A DNA stretch of 36,899 bases from an uncultured Porphyromonadaceae bacterium (GTDB lineage Bacteria > Bacteroidota > Bacteroidia > Bacteroidales > Muribaculaceae), in NCBI GenBank assembly GCA_947177595.1, contig CAMWUZ010000002.1, positions 1-36,899 on the forward strand, written 5' to 3'. Position numbers and translations under genes: made by a program. The notes under the pieces were generated by a model, which ran no database searches, was not told the origin of the DNA, and saw nothing but the letters and a program-made list of their open reading frames with translations. Positions within the stretch are counted from its first letter, which is position 1. Each line of letters begins with the position of its first letter. Positions 17,342-27,010 of this stretch are shown here, piece by piece.

Positions 17342-18863
17342 CTTTGAAGTGAGGATTAGGAGTGTGCTGTGAGCGGGCGATATTAACAAGTTCTTTCACC
17401 TTTTCAGGATACTTGTCAGCGATATTGTTATCCTCGTGGATATCTTCCGCGAGGTTGTAGAGTTCCGGTTTACCACGCTTTACCACAAGCTTCCAGTCGC
17501 CCTGACGAACACCCATCTGGTCTGTTTCGTTGAATTCCCAGAAGAGGAAATCGTGCTGCTTCTGAGTACCCTTACCGGTAAGAGTGGGCGCGAATGAAAT
17601 ACCGTCGAAATAATCTACCTCCACATCCTTGTTCTCATACTTCTTCATATCCACCCCGATGAGATCACAAACAGTGGGCATAACATCATAGAATGCGAAT
17701 ATATGATCATTCTCAGAAGCCTCTTTGATAACTGACGGCCAGCGAACGATATAAGGCACACGGATACCACCCTCGTGGCAGGAGCGCTTGAGACCTTTGA
17801 GCAATCCGTCTCTTCCGAAGAATTCCGGATCGGCACCACCCTCTTCGTGAGGGCCGTTATCGCTGGTAAATACAACTATCGTATTTTCGGCAAGCCCTTT
17901 TTCGTCAAGTTTCTTCATCACATCACCAACGTATGCATCGAGACGTGAAATCATCGCGGCAAACTGAGCGTGGGTGTGAACCGATTCGTTGTAGCGTGAG
18001 CCGGCATTACCGCCCCAGGTCTTGTCATTGAAAAATTTCTTTTTATAGCCTTGCAGCAAGGAATCATTGGGTTGAGCAAGCTCTGCATGAGGGAGTGTAT
18101 AAGTAAGTACTCCGAAGAAAGGTGTATCGGCACTTTGCTGATCAAGCCACTCCATAGCTTTCTCATGAATCATGTCGGCTGAATACTGAGTACGCTTGAA
18201 ATAATCATCGCCAAACATCGGATACTTTATATTATCCTCCATAACCACGCGCACAACCGCTGTGTCACCGGCGCTCTTGCTATATCGGTTCAGAAAGTTA
18301 GGATAATACAGGTGAGCCTGAAACTGGCAAATGTAACCGTAAAATTCATCAACGCCACGTTTGTCCGGCGTGGAAACAGAGCCTTCATAACCTCCAGCCC
18401 ATTTACCGAACATACCGGTATTGTAGCCGTTATCCTTCATTATCTCCGGCAGGATGATATGGTTGGGATCATATGGATGCTGACCTACTACGGCGAAATC
18501 TACATTATCGCCATACATCACAGTATCCTTGTAGCTCCAATATTCCTTATTGCCGCGCACCTCACCGTGACCGCTGTGCTGACCGGTCATGAGAGAGGCT
18601 CTTGATGGAGCACTTACCGGGCTACCGGCATAAGCCTGGGTAAATCTGATACCCTGCCGTGCAAGTGAATCGATATTTGGAGTTGAGATATATTTCTGAC
18701 CATAGCATCCGAGGTCACCATAGCCCATGTCATCACACATTATATATAATATGTTTGGTTTGGCGGGAGTCTTGGCTTTTTTAGCAAGAGCATTCTGCGG
18801 TACAGCGCCCAATGTCAAAGCCGCCGCTCCGCCTAACAGAAATCCGGAGGATAAAAAATTCAT
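17319..18863 (-). CDS. Secreted sulfatase (S1 family, S-type active site)
   Basis: KPNILYIMCDDMGYGDLGCYGQKYISTPNIDSLARQGIRFTQAYAGSPVSAPSRASLMTGQHSGH. The SxPxR signature (SAPSR) occupies the formylglycine site. Confidence 0.93.
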   Translation of the reverse strand: MNFLSSGFLLGGAAALTLGAVPQNALAKKAKTPAKPNILYIMCDDMGYGDLGCYGQKYISTPNIDSLARQGIRFTQAYAGSPVSAPSRASLMTGQHSGHGEVRGNKEYWSYKDTVMYGDNVDFAVVGQHPYDPNHIILPEIMKDNGYNTGMFGKWAGGYEGSVSTPDKRGVDEFYGYICQFQAHLYYPNFLNRYSKSAGDTAVVRVVMEDNIKYPMFGDDYFKRTQYSADMIHEKAMEWLDQQSADTPFFGVLTYTLPHAELAQPNDSLLQGYKKKFFNDKTWGGNAGSRYNESVHTHAQFAAMISRLDAYVGDVMKKLDEKGLAENTIVVFTSDNGPHEEGGADPEFFGRDGLLKGLKRSCHEGGIRVPYIVRWPSVIKEASENDHIFAFYDVMPTVCDLIGVDMKKYENKDVEVDYFDGISFAPTLTGKGTQKQHDFLFWEFNETDQMGVRQGDWKLVVKRGKPELYNLAEDIHEDNNIADKYPEKVKELVNIARSQHTPNPHFKVTVPEAL

Positions 18864-18875
18864 GACAAGAGATTT

Positions 18876-19892
18876 TTATATATGCGTATTACTATTGTTT
18901 TTAGTTACAGGCTTGGTAACCGGAGCTACCGGCGAATGAATCCAGTGAGGTTCTACCTTCTCAAAACCGTATGCAAAGTTAGATTCTTTATATTGTAAAA
19001 TACTTTCTGCGGGCACATACAGCACTTTTTTCAGTTGATGATTGGTGAAAATCCTATCTACAGCACCGTCAATGTGGTTGGCAGGAATCGGGTTAAGACA
19101 TTTAATCTCAGTGAAGTCACAACCGTAAAAAGGTATATCCCCGACTGTCTTTAGGGATGTTCCGAGAGTCAGCGTGCCATTAAGCCTGTAGCATTCCCCA
19201 AAAGCACACCTGCCTATAAATGTCACTTTATCCGGTATTGTAAGCGATCCTTCAAAACGGCAGCAATAGTAGAATGCGTTTGCTCCGATATATGTCACAG
19301 CATCAGGGATTATGAGAGGTCCGGTGAAATCAGTGCAGTAATAGAACGCTCTTTCACCTATATATGTCAACTTGTCAGGCATAATCAATGAGCCGTTGAA
19401 GCCTCTGCAAGAGCTGAATGCGCTTGCTGCAATAGAGGTAACCCCTTCCGGTATAAGCAGTGAGCCTGTAAGATTCTGGCATTCTTCAAAACAATGGGCG
19501 GAAATTGTAATCAAATCATTTGGCAGATGAAGGTTTCCGGTCAAACCACAACGGAAAAATGCATATTCTCCTATTAATGTGATTCCATCGGGAAAGATTA
19601 CTCTTTTCAATTCATCGCACTCAGTAAAGCCGCCGTTTCCTATCTGGATAACCTTATAGCTCACCCCGGCGGAATCAACAGCATAATCGGGAATAATAAG
19701 ATTGCCCGAAACCTTATTGCCTGCCTTGAAGCCTCCGTCGGCAAGTGCCTCTCCCGGTTTGGTCCGGCAAGTTTTGGCGCTGGCGCTAATTATCTGATAT
19801 TCCAATGTTTGACCGTCATATTCATAAGTGAAATATTGAGCGGCTGCCGGAAAGGTCACAAATATAGTCAAGAGAAGCAATAGTTTCTTCAT
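18876..19892 (-). CDS. BspA-like leucine-rich-repeat (LRR_5) secreted protein
   Basis: ORF track begins at 19949; MKKLLLLLTIFVTFPAAAQ signal peptide starts at 19892. Repeats of the form IPDxVTYIGxxAFYxCxxFxGxLxIPD. Confidence 0.85.
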   Translation of the reverse strand: MKKLLLLLTIFVTFPAAAQYFTYEYDGQTLEYQIISASAKTCRTKPGEALADGGFKAGNKVSGNLIIPDYAVDSAGVSYKVIQIGNGGFTECDELKRVIFPDGITLIGEYAFFRCGLTGNLHLPNDLITISAHCFEECQNLTGSLLIPEGVTSIAASAFSSCRGFNGSLIMPDKLTYIGERAFYYCTDFTGPLIIPDAVTYIGANAFYYCCRFEGSLTIPDKVTFIGRCAFGECYRLNGTLTLGTSLKTVGDIPFYGCDFTEIKCLNPIPANHIDGAVDRIFTNHQLKKVLYVPAESILQYKESNFAYGFEKVEPHWIHSPVAPVTKPVTKNNSNTHI

Positions 19893-19916
19893 CGTATAAT
19901 CCTTTAAATTATTTCC

Positions 19917-19949
19917 CAAAATTATCAAATAATTGAAAATGACACACAA
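19917..19949 (-). promoter_or_regulatory. Bacteroidetes-type promoter candidate for the LRR/sulfatase pair
   Basis: Minus strand TTG-N22-TAATTTTG (consensus TTG / TAnnTTTG), about 25 nt upstream of the proposed start codon. Confidence 0.4.
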
Positions 19950-19989
19950 TTTGAGCGGATTTTAACCAAATTGCGATTTAAGATAGTGC

Positions 19990-20027
19990 AAAAAAGTAAG
20001 CCGGGGCGGAAAATATCCGTCCCGGCT
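19990..20027 (-). terminator. Intrinsic terminator for the OmpA-family gene
   Basis: AGCCGGGGCGGA-aaata-TCCGTCCCGGCT stem with one G.T pair; minus-strand 3' side continues TTACTTTTTTGC. Confidence 0.85.
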
Positions 20028-20059
20028 GTGATTTATCTATTTGAATTATCGGTTATGTC

Positions 20060-21190
20060 TTAATCTTCAATTGTGCAGATTGAAACTCGGTTCCAAGACT
20101 CTTCGGTAAACATATTGCCGATGCCTTCGCCCTCAGCCTGGATGCGTGAGGCTTTGATACCGTATTTCTTGATGAGTGAGGTGCGTACACTTTCTGCACG
20201 TGCAGCAGCGAGTTTGATATTGAATTCCTCGTTACCGTCTTTCGATGCATAGCCTTTGATGACCACTTTTGAATCGGGATGATTCTTGAGGTATGCTGCA
20301 ATCATTTCAACATTAGGCTGCTGGTCGGCAGTGATTGTAGAAGAACCGATCCGGAAGAATACATAGCGCACACTTGACAGAGTGTTGGTCTCTTCTTTGA
20401 TAACTTTAGGAGCCTGATTCAGGCATGAATCGAGCTGGATTGCGAGAGCGGCTGCCTGTGCCTGAGATGCTTCGGCTGCAAGAGCGGCTGCGGCAACATC
20501 GGCGCGGAGAGCATTAACCTGAGCGTTAAGAGCGTCAACCTCTGCCTGATTGTATTCGCGCACAGCTTCAAAACCGGGACCGAAATTGTAAGTCACACCT
20601 GCAAGGAAGTTAAAGGTCGCCTTGTTTGCATTGTAAGCTGCTGAAGAGAAGCGAACATCTGCATCGCTCATGTCCCATGCAACATAAGGTTTCAGTGATA
20701 TGGTCACCTTTTCGCTGGGATGGAAGTTAAAATTCAATCCGGCTTTGGTAGCGAAATAGTTGTGATACTGACCACTGCCGAGATTATAGATGTCACGACC
20801 CCAACCTGCGCCGGCAACAGCATCTATATCAAATACTCTCTGAGCAGGCACATAGCCTGAGAAGAGGTTGAAGAGATTTACAGTGCCGTATGCACCTAAA
20901 TAAAGATTGTCAAACGCTGTGGCGCTCTTATGTCCGCTCCATGATGAAGTATTTACTCCAAACTGACCTTCAACACCGAGACCGAAAGTGGGAGTGAGCT
21001 GTTTAGCGATGTGTGCGCCAACTGTTCCACGCATATCACCGAAGAAAGGATGCTTTTTGAGAGGGGTTGTAACACCTCCGTCAAGACCGATAGACCAGTT
21101 AGAACCTATTCCGGTAGCACGGAGAGCGTCCTGTGCTGAAGCAGTTGCCACTCCTGCGGCTAAGGCTGCGATCAAAAGAATTTTTTTCAT
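20060..21190 (-). CDS. OmpA-family outer membrane protein
   Basis: Signal peptide, N-terminal beta-barrel-like region, Ala-rich helical linker, C-terminal OmpA domain (NVEMIAAYLKNHPDSKVVIKGYASKDGNEEFNIKLAAARAESVRTSLIKKYGI). Confidence 0.92.
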   Translation of the reverse strand: MKKILLIAALAAGVATASAQDALRATGIGSNWSIGLDGGVTTPLKKHPFFGDMRGTVGAHIAKQLTPTFGLGVEGQFGVNTSSWSGHKSATAFDNLYLGAYGTVNLFNLFSGYVPAQRVFDIDAVAGAGWGRDIYNLGSGQYHNYFATKAGLNFNFHPSEKVTISLKPYVAWDMSDADVRFSSAAYNANKATFNFLAGVTYNFGPGFEAVREYNQAEVDALNAQVNALRADVAAAALAAEASQAQAAALAIQLDSCLNQAPKVIKEETNTLSSVRYVFFRIGSSTITADQQPNVEMIAAYLKNHPDSKVVIKGYASKDGNEEFNIKLAAARAESVRTSLIKKYGIKASRIQAEGEGIGNMFTEESWNRVSICTIED

Positions 21191-21414
21191 ATCAAGTAAA
21201 GTTTTAGTTGTAGTTCGTTGTTTATGTAGTTAAAGAAACAATCTACTTTCCAAAACGATTCATAAATATTTTGGTTCATAAAACTTTTGCACAAAATCCA
21301 CAAACCGCTATACATCAACGATTTGTATGGTGCATTTTTTTATCTTCCAATGACGTGGAGATTCTGACCGGACAAGATTAAACGAAATCAGTCAGGATAA
21401 TATCACCCGAAGAT

Positions 21415-22017
21415 TCATGAGTGGTGGGAGACGGAATCAATGGTTGTGAGTCGAGCGGAGAGAATGTCGGCGTGGTCGGTACGGATGCTTAATGACATAC
21501 GGCAGGTGTTGTCAAATTCCTGACTAAGAACTTTTGCCTCTGATGCCTTGACTATACGCATCACGTCGTTCATTGCCTGATATGCGAAGGTTACTTCAAT
21601 TTTACGCTGCTCATACATTGTGATGATTTCCCCTGCTTCTATTGCGAGACGCGCGGCTTCACGATATGCGGCAATAAGTCCGGATGTGCCTAATTTAATT
21701 CCACCGAAGTATCTTACGACAGCAATGACGGCATTTGTGATTTCAGCCGACCGTATCTGCCCGAGTATCGGTTTGCCGGCGGTGCCACTCGGCTCTCCGT
21801 TATCATTACTCTGGTATTCTTTGCCATCTGCTCCGAGCTGATATGCCCAGCACACATGGCGGGCATCATGATATTCGTTGGCTATCCGGGAAACAAACGC
21901 TTTTGCCTCATCGGCATTCTGCACCGGTGAGGCAAAAGCAATAAATTTACTCATTTTCTCACGAAACACTGCCTCGGAAGGAGCCGCGAGAGTGCGGTAT
22001 TCACTAACAGTGCCCAC
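21415..22017 (-). CDS. YigZ/IMPACT family protein
   Basis: SKFIAFASPVQNADEAKAFVSRIANEYHDARHVCWAYQLG...DNGEPSGTAGKPILGQI...VVRYFGGIKLGTSGLIAAYREAAR. Confidence 0.94.
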   Translation of the reverse strand: MGTVSEYRTLAAPSEAVFREKMSKFIAFASPVQNADEAKAFVSRIANEYHDARHVCWAYQLGADGKEYQSNDNGEPSGTAGKPILGQIRSAEITNAVIAVVRYFGGIKLGTSGLIAAYREAARLAIEAGEIITMYEQRKIEVTFAYQAMNDVMRIVKASEAKVLSQEFDNTCRMSLSIRTDHADILSARLTTIDSVSHHS

Positions 22018-22019
22018 AA

Positions 22020-23069
22020 TCAGAGAATGAGCATGGCATCGCCATAGGCTCCGAAATTGTATTTTTCCTTTATCGCCTCTTCATAGGCTTTCATCACAAG
22101 GTCATATCCTCCGAAAGCTGTGGTCATCATGAACATAACCGAATAAGGGAGGTGGAAGTTAGTGACGAGTGCATCAGTTACGGTGAAATCATAGGGCGGG
22201 AAGATGAATTTATTTGTCCAGCCGGAATATGTTTTCATGTGCCCCCCCATGCTCACGGCGCTCGCGATGCCACGGAGCACAGAGGTACCGACAGCACATA
22301 CTCTGTGATTCTCGTCTTTCACTCCGTTTACCATATCAACGAGTGCCTGAGTAACTTCCATCTGCTCGGAGTCCATGCGATGCTTGGTCAGATCTTCCAC
22401 ATCAATCTCACGGAAATTTCCAAGACCGCTGTGCACAGTCAGGAATGCCTGATGTATTCCTTTGATTTCCATGCGTTTGAGCAGCTCACGACTAAAGTGC
22501 ATACCAGCAGCAGGAGCTACGACAGCACCTTCACGCTCCGCATATATAGTCTGATAGCGCTCCTCATCCTCTGGAATCGGGTCTCGCTTGATGTATGCGG
22601 GCAGCGGAGTCTGACCGAGACTGAACAGGGCTTTCTTGAACTCATCATGGTCGCCATCGTAAAGGAAGCGTAATGTGCGTCCACGCGAGGTTGTATTGTC
22701 AATTACCTCGGCTACCATGCTCTCATCTTCGCCGAAATATAATTTATTACCGATTCTGATTTTTCTTGCGGGTTCGACAAGCACGTCCCAGAGCTTGCTC
22801 TCAGCATTAAGCTCGCGCAACAAGAACACCTCAATACGTGCACCGGTTTTTTCCTTGTTGCCGAAAAGACGCGCCGGAAAAACTTTTGTATCGTTGAATA
22901 CAAAAATATCGCCGTCAACAAAATAGTTGATAATATCTTTGAAAATACGGTGTTCAATTTCTCCTGACGCGCGGTGAAGCACCATCATACGACACTCATC
23001 GCGTTGCTCCGACGGGTGAAGGGCGATAAGCTCTTCAGGTAGCTTGAATTTAAACTGTGAAAGTTTCAT
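22020..23069 (-). CDS. queA: tRNA preQ1(34) S-adenosylmethionine ribosyltransferase-isomerase
   Basis: [33 protein letters not shown]...[15 protein letters not shown]...[13 protein letters not shown]...[25 protein letters not shown]...[12 protein letters not shown]. Confidence 0.95.
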   Translation of the reverse strand: MKLSQFKFKLPEELIALHPSEQRDECRMMVLHRASGEIEHRIFKDIINYFVDGDIFVFNDTKVFPARLFGNKEKTGARIEVFLLRELNAESKLWDVLVEPARKIRIGNKLYFGEDESMVAEVIDNTTSRGRTLRFLYDGDHDEFKKALFSLGQTPLPAYIKRDPIPEDEERYQTIYAEREGAVVAPAAGMHFSRELLKRMEIKGIHQAFLTVHSGLGNFREIDVEDLTKHRMDSEQMEVTQALVDMVNGVKDENHRVCAVGTSVLRGIASAVSMGGHMKTYSGWTNKFIFPPYDFTVTDALVTNFHLPYSVMFMMTTAFGGYDLVMKAYEEAIKEKYNFGAYGDAMLIL

Positions 23070-23072
23070 TGG

Positions 23073-23825
23073 TTATATTGTAGTTGTTTCTTTAGTCAAA
23101 CTGAATGCAGACGGTATGGGATAACCATCCGGAAAAGTAACATCTGTGAGACGTATGAGTTCAATAGCCTGTTCAACTGTCAGGCAATCATCTACAGACA
23201 CTTCCCCGGCGCGGGTGCGTCGTAGAGCAGCAAGGTGAGCACCTGAGCCGAGCGCCTCCCCAATATCTCTCGCCAATGCCCTGATATATGTGCCTTTGCT
23301 ACACACAATTCTCAGAGTGATGGATGTGGGCGAGAAGTCAAGGAGCTCAATCTCATCAATCACCAGAATCTTGGGTTTCAGCTCCACATCCCTGCCCTTG
23401 CGCGCCATAAGATATGCTCTCTTTCCGTCAACCTTGCAAGCGGAAAACGCCGGAGGAATCTGCTCAATGCGTCCTATAAAGCGAGGGAGCACCTGCTCAA
23501 CTGCCTCACGAGTGATATGGTCAGTGGGGTAAGTAGCATCAATCTCGGTTTCAAGGTCAAATGAAGGAGTGGTGGCACCAAGAGCGATAGTAGCAACATA
23601 TTCTTTTACCGAAGCCTGAAGCGAGTCGATAAGCGAAGTAGATCTGCCTGTTACGAGCACCATAACTCCGGTAGCAAGCGGATCAAGAGTACCGGCATGA
23701 CCGACCTTGATTTTTTTCAGCTTCAACCGCCGAAGTATTGCACCCCTGATTCTCTTGACAACATCAAAAGATGTCCAGCCAAGCGGCTTGTCAATATATA
23801 TTTTCTCTCCGGTTATAAAATCCAT
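23073..23825 (-). CDS. truB: tRNA pseudouridine(55) synthase
   Basis: IYIDKPLGWTSFDVVKRIRG...KKIKVGHAGTLDPLATGVMVLVTGRSTSLID...QIPPAFSACKVDGKRAYLMARKG...CSKGTYIRALARDIGEALG. Start placed at MDFITGEK. Confidence 0.95.
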   Translation of the reverse strand: MDFITGEKIYIDKPLGWTSFDVVKRIRGAILRRLKLKKIKVGHAGTLDPLATGVMVLVTGRSTSLIDSLQASVKEYVATIALGATTPSFDLETEIDATYPTDHITREAVEQVLPRFIGRIEQIPPAFSACKVDGKRAYLMARKGRDVELKPKILVIDEIELLDFSPTSITLRIVCSKGTYIRALARDIGEALGSGAHLAALRRTRAGEVSVDDCLTVEQAIELIRLTDVTFPDGYPIPSAFSLTKETTTI

Positions 23826-23833
23826 AGTAAAAA

Positions 23834-24673
23834 TTACCAGAGGATGCAAAGCAATCCAGCAGCAAGACAATAGATGGCAAACCACACGAGCTTGCCTTTC
23901 TTTACTATCTCAATCATCCATTTGCATGCAGCACAGCCAACAATAAACGATGCGAGGAAACCGATAGTAAGAGGAACAGCGCCCACAGTGCCGGCAGTAG
24001 CACTTTCACCCGAGACTATATCCTTAAGCCCGAGCAACGCCTCCCCGAGAATCGGGATAATGACCATGAAAAAGGAGAATCTTGCCACCGCAGCCCTGTT
24101 TGCTCCCATGGAGATACCGGTTGCGATGGTTGATCCGCTACGGCTCAAACCGGGAAGAACGGCAATAGCCTGCGCAATACCCATTGCTATCGCATCAATC
24201 CAAGTTATGGATTCATCCGCTTTCCCATCAGAGACTTTGGGTACAGATGTACTTTTCTCACCACGGGTGCGGAAGAAGTAGGCGAATGAGAGTAATGCGG
24301 CTGTAATTATTAGGCAAATACCCACAACAGTAAGTCCGTTTCCGAAAAAGCTCTCTACAACATCCTTGAAACAAAGTCCTACAATTGCCACAGGAATACA
24401 TGATACCAGAATCTTGCAGACGTATGTGAAGCGGCTGTCAAATTTCAAAGTGAAGAAGCTGATACATAACGGCATGAATTCTTTCCAAAGCACCACGATT
24501 GTACTCAGAACGGTTGCAACATGGAGCGCCACGTCAAATTCAAGCGCTTCGGCTCCATTGAGGTCAAGTCCGAGAATGTCACGACATATCTCAAGATGAC
24601 CGCTGGAGCTTATCGGCAAATATTCCGCGAGCCCCTGAACAATTCCCATAATAAGAGCGTCAAGCCAACTCAT
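23834..24673 (-). CDS. uppP: Undecaprenyl-diphosphate phosphatase
   Basis: MSWLDALIMGIVQGLAEYLPISSSGHLEICRDILGL and AIAVLPGLSRSGSTIATGISMG motifs. Start placed at 24673, downstream of the ORF-track start. Confidence 0.95.
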   Translation of the reverse strand: MSWLDALIMGIVQGLAEYLPISSSGHLEICRDILGLDLNGAEALEFDVALHVATVLSTIVVLWKEFMPLCISFFTLKFDSRFTYVCKILVSCIPVAIVGLCFKDVVESFFGNGLTVVGICLIITAALLSFAYFFRTRGEKSTSVPKVSDGKADESITWIDAIAMGIAQAIAVLPGLSRSGSTIATGISMGANRAAVARFSFFMVIIPILGEALLGLKDIVSGESATAGTVGAVPLTIGFLASFIVGCAACKWMIEIVKKGKLVWFAIYCLAAGLLCILW

Positions 24674-24677
24674 ATCA

Positions 24678-24965
24678 TTAATTTTCTTTCTTAGACTTAG
24701 GATTCCATGCGATAGCCACTCCCATAAACACAAATCCAAGGAAAGCGATTGTAGGACCTACCACAATTCTGCGTGTACTGAAAATATCAGGATTGAACTC
24801 TTCGGCAGTTGCCGGAGCACCTGTCATCAGAAGAAAACCTAAAACAATCATCACGGCAGCGACTGCCATGAGAATAAAATTGATACGCTGCAAGGGCTGT
24901 TGACGCTCAGATTCAGTATCAAGACGTGATTCTACCGGAGAAGAGACAGGTTTATTTATAGCCAT
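24678..24965 (-). CDS. DUF3098 family two-TM protein
   Basis: INFILMAVAAVMIVLGFLLMTG...FNPDIFSTRRIVVGPTIAFLGFVFMGVAIAWNPK, located between ftsX and uppP. Confidence 0.88.
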   Translation of the reverse strand: MAINKPVSSPVESRLDTESERQQPLQRINFILMAVAAVMIVLGFLLMTGAPATAEEFNPDIFSTRRIVVGPTIAFLGFVFMGVAIAWNPKSKKEN

Positions 24966-24987
24966 AATATTAAAGGAGAATAATCAA

Positions 24988-25866
24988 TTAGAACATATCA
25001 TCATAGCCCAGCCGCAAGTAGCGGTTGGTTGAAAGAAGCGCACTGATTGTGCAGATAAGCACACCAACGACAAACAGTCCGGCAAAAACCCATGCGGCTT
25101 CGCGCCAACCGACGGATGCGGTTATCTGCGGCTCTACAGAACCGGCATAGAAAAGCAGTCCTGCAAGCACAACGACAGCCACAAAAGCCGCTACAATGCC
25201 TTGGAAAATATTTGCAATTATAAAGGGGCGCCTGATAAATGCCGCGGTAGCGCCAACCAGTTTCATGGTGTGGATGGAGAACCGGCGTGCATAAACGGTT
25301 AGCCGAACAGTGTTATTTATAAGCACAAAAGATATGAGAAGCAGAGCGAGAGCCACTGCCGAAAGAATAATCGTGAGCGAATTGACAGTGGCATTGATAG
25401 AGCGAATCATATCACCATGAAGCTTTATTTCACTAACGCCATGCAATTTCCGCAAAGGAGCCACAATTTTTTCAAGGCTGTCGTTCTCGGCATACTGACT
25501 CTTAACCGCCACTTCAAACTCGGGGAAAAACGGGTTGACTCCGAGCAGCGCTGTGATACTGTCACCCTCAGCCGCCATAGTCTCATTCCACCGCGCCAGC
25601 ACATCATCAGCACTGGCATAGCTCACAGCCGCAACGTATGGAGCAGTCTTCCACCTGTGATTAAGCGCTGCAATATCCTCACCTGTGGCATTTTCACTCA
25701 GAATCACAACAAATCCGATGCGAGATCTGATGTCGCTCGCCGCATTCTTTGCCGCAATACCCAGAAGAGACACGACTCCGAGAACAAGCAGCACAAGCGC
25801 AACGCTCACGGTTGCTGTAAGTTGTGAACCAAGAACCGGTAATGAATTTTTATTATTATTCTTCAT
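24988..25866 (-). CDS. ftsX: FtsX-like cell-division permease
   Basis: N-terminal TM, extracellular domain (GFVVILSENATGEDIAALNHRW...), three C-terminal TMs with RLTVYARRFSIHTMKLVGATAAFIRRPFI. Confidence 0.9.
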   Translation of the reverse strand: MKNNNKNSLPVLGSQLTATVSVALVLLVLGVVSLLGIAAKNAASDIRSRIGFVVILSENATGEDIAALNHRWKTAPYVAAVSYASADDVLARWNETMAAEGDSITALLGVNPFFPEFEVAVKSQYAENDSLEKIVAPLRKLHGVSEIKLHGDMIRSINATVNSLTIILSAVALALLLISFVLINNTVRLTVYARRFSIHTMKLVGATAAFIRRPFIIANIFQGIVAAFVAVVVLAGLLFYAGSVEPQITASVGWREAAWVFAGLFVVGVLICTISALLSTNRYLRLGYDDMF

Positions 25867-25874
25867 GCGAAGTG

Positions 25875-25905
25875 CAAAGGTACAACATTAAAAACCGGTT
25901 GTCAA
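25875..25905 (-). promoter_or_regulatory. Bacteroidetes-type promoter for the ftsX block
   Basis: Minus strand TTG-N20-TACCTTTG, exact match to the Bacteroidetes -33/-7 consensus (TTG / TAnnTTTG). Confidence 0.7.
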
Positions 25906-25963
25906 GTCTTTATAATCATTTTAACGCATCACAGCACCTCTATATCATCTATATCGATCTATA

Positions 25964-27010
25964 TCAATTGCTCCCGGTGGTGAGCAGACGGATTGCAAAG
26001 TCAAGAATTGTGTCTTTACCGGCAAATTCATCTGCAGGTGACATATCAACCTCGCATCCGGGTGAAGGTGCTACACCAAACTCTGTGAGAGTGCCGTCCG
26101 GCGCATATACGGGGCAAGCAGAAAAACGTACACCCCAGCCGCAAGGTAATTCTGCAGAGAACGGCATACCGGAACCGCCACCGGTCGTTGCACCAACGAT
26201 AGTGACATTCGGCAATGTCTTCATTACGGTGGCAAAATAATTTGCCGCGGAGAATGTGGAGCGGTTGGTGAGTATCACAACCGGCTTACCCCATAGCCAG
26301 TGCCCTTTTTCAACAGGTTTAACTTTCATTTCAAAGGGTTTGGAAAACTCATTGTGTCCGGGTCCGGTTTTGTGAGAAATATAACCTGCACAAATTTCCT
26401 CACCGATGAAATGCGAAATCCAATTGTCGGCGTTGGTCATGTTTCCTCCACCATTGTCACGTATATCAATTATAAGCGCATCAGCAACCAGAAATGACGC
26501 AAAGATATTATCAATATTTCCGGCACCCAGAGAATACTCAAAAGAGGGAATCCTCAAATAACCGATGTTCGACGACAGAAGGTAATAGTATGCAGCTCCA
26601 AATTGGGAATAATGATAGAACAGGTATTTTTCCTGCACAAGCCGTTCATTATAATTCTGGGGATAATCGCTCCACCACGCGCGATAGTAGGATGTTTCAA
26701 ATGGAGCAGACAGATTCACATGACCATCCTTGAGCTCATCAAGCATCGCGGACATTATCCTGAAAAGCTGCTTGGCATTCCGGGCTTCCGCCGCCTGCTT
26801 GCGATATTTCACCTTCACCTCGTTCCAATCAATATTCTTATACTCAAAAAAGCAATAGTGCTCATCCATCACTTTCCAAAGCATATCGAAATTATTGAGT
26901 ATGGTATTGTCCTGCTCCTCTATTTCATGACACCCGGCTGCCGAGAGAATGCCTGCGAGCGCAAGTAAGTATATTCCAATATGACGTAGAGACACTTTCA
27001 TCCGGTTCAT
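25964..27010 (-). CDS. S41 family peptidase lipoprotein
   Basis: Lipobox ILSAAGCHE; LWKVMDEHYCFFEYKNIDWNEV...DELKDGHVNL...ALIIDIRDNGGGN...VILTNRSTFSAANYFATVMKTLPNVTIVGATTGGGSG. Confidence 0.9.
   Translation of the reverse strand: MNRMKVSLRHIGIYLLALAGILSAAGCHEIEEQDNTILNNFDMLWKVMDEHYCFFEYKNIDWNEVKVKYRKQAAEARNAKQLFRIMSAMLDELKDGHVNLSAPFETSYYRAWWSDYPQNYNERLVQEKYLFYHYSQFGAAYYYLLSSNIGYLRIPSFEYSLGAGNIDNIFASFLVADALIIDIRDNGGGNMTNADNWISHFIGEEICAGYISHKTGPGHNEFSKPFEMKVKPVEKGHWLWGKPVVILTNRSTFSAANYFATVMKTLPNVTIVGATTGGGSGMPFSAELPCGWGVRFSACPVYAPDGTLTEFGVAPSPGCEVDMSPADEFAGKDTILDFAIRLLTTGSN

Noticed and set aside
22152-22673. 173-aa plus-strand ORF opposite queA
   Set aside because: Fully antisense to queA; no family features.
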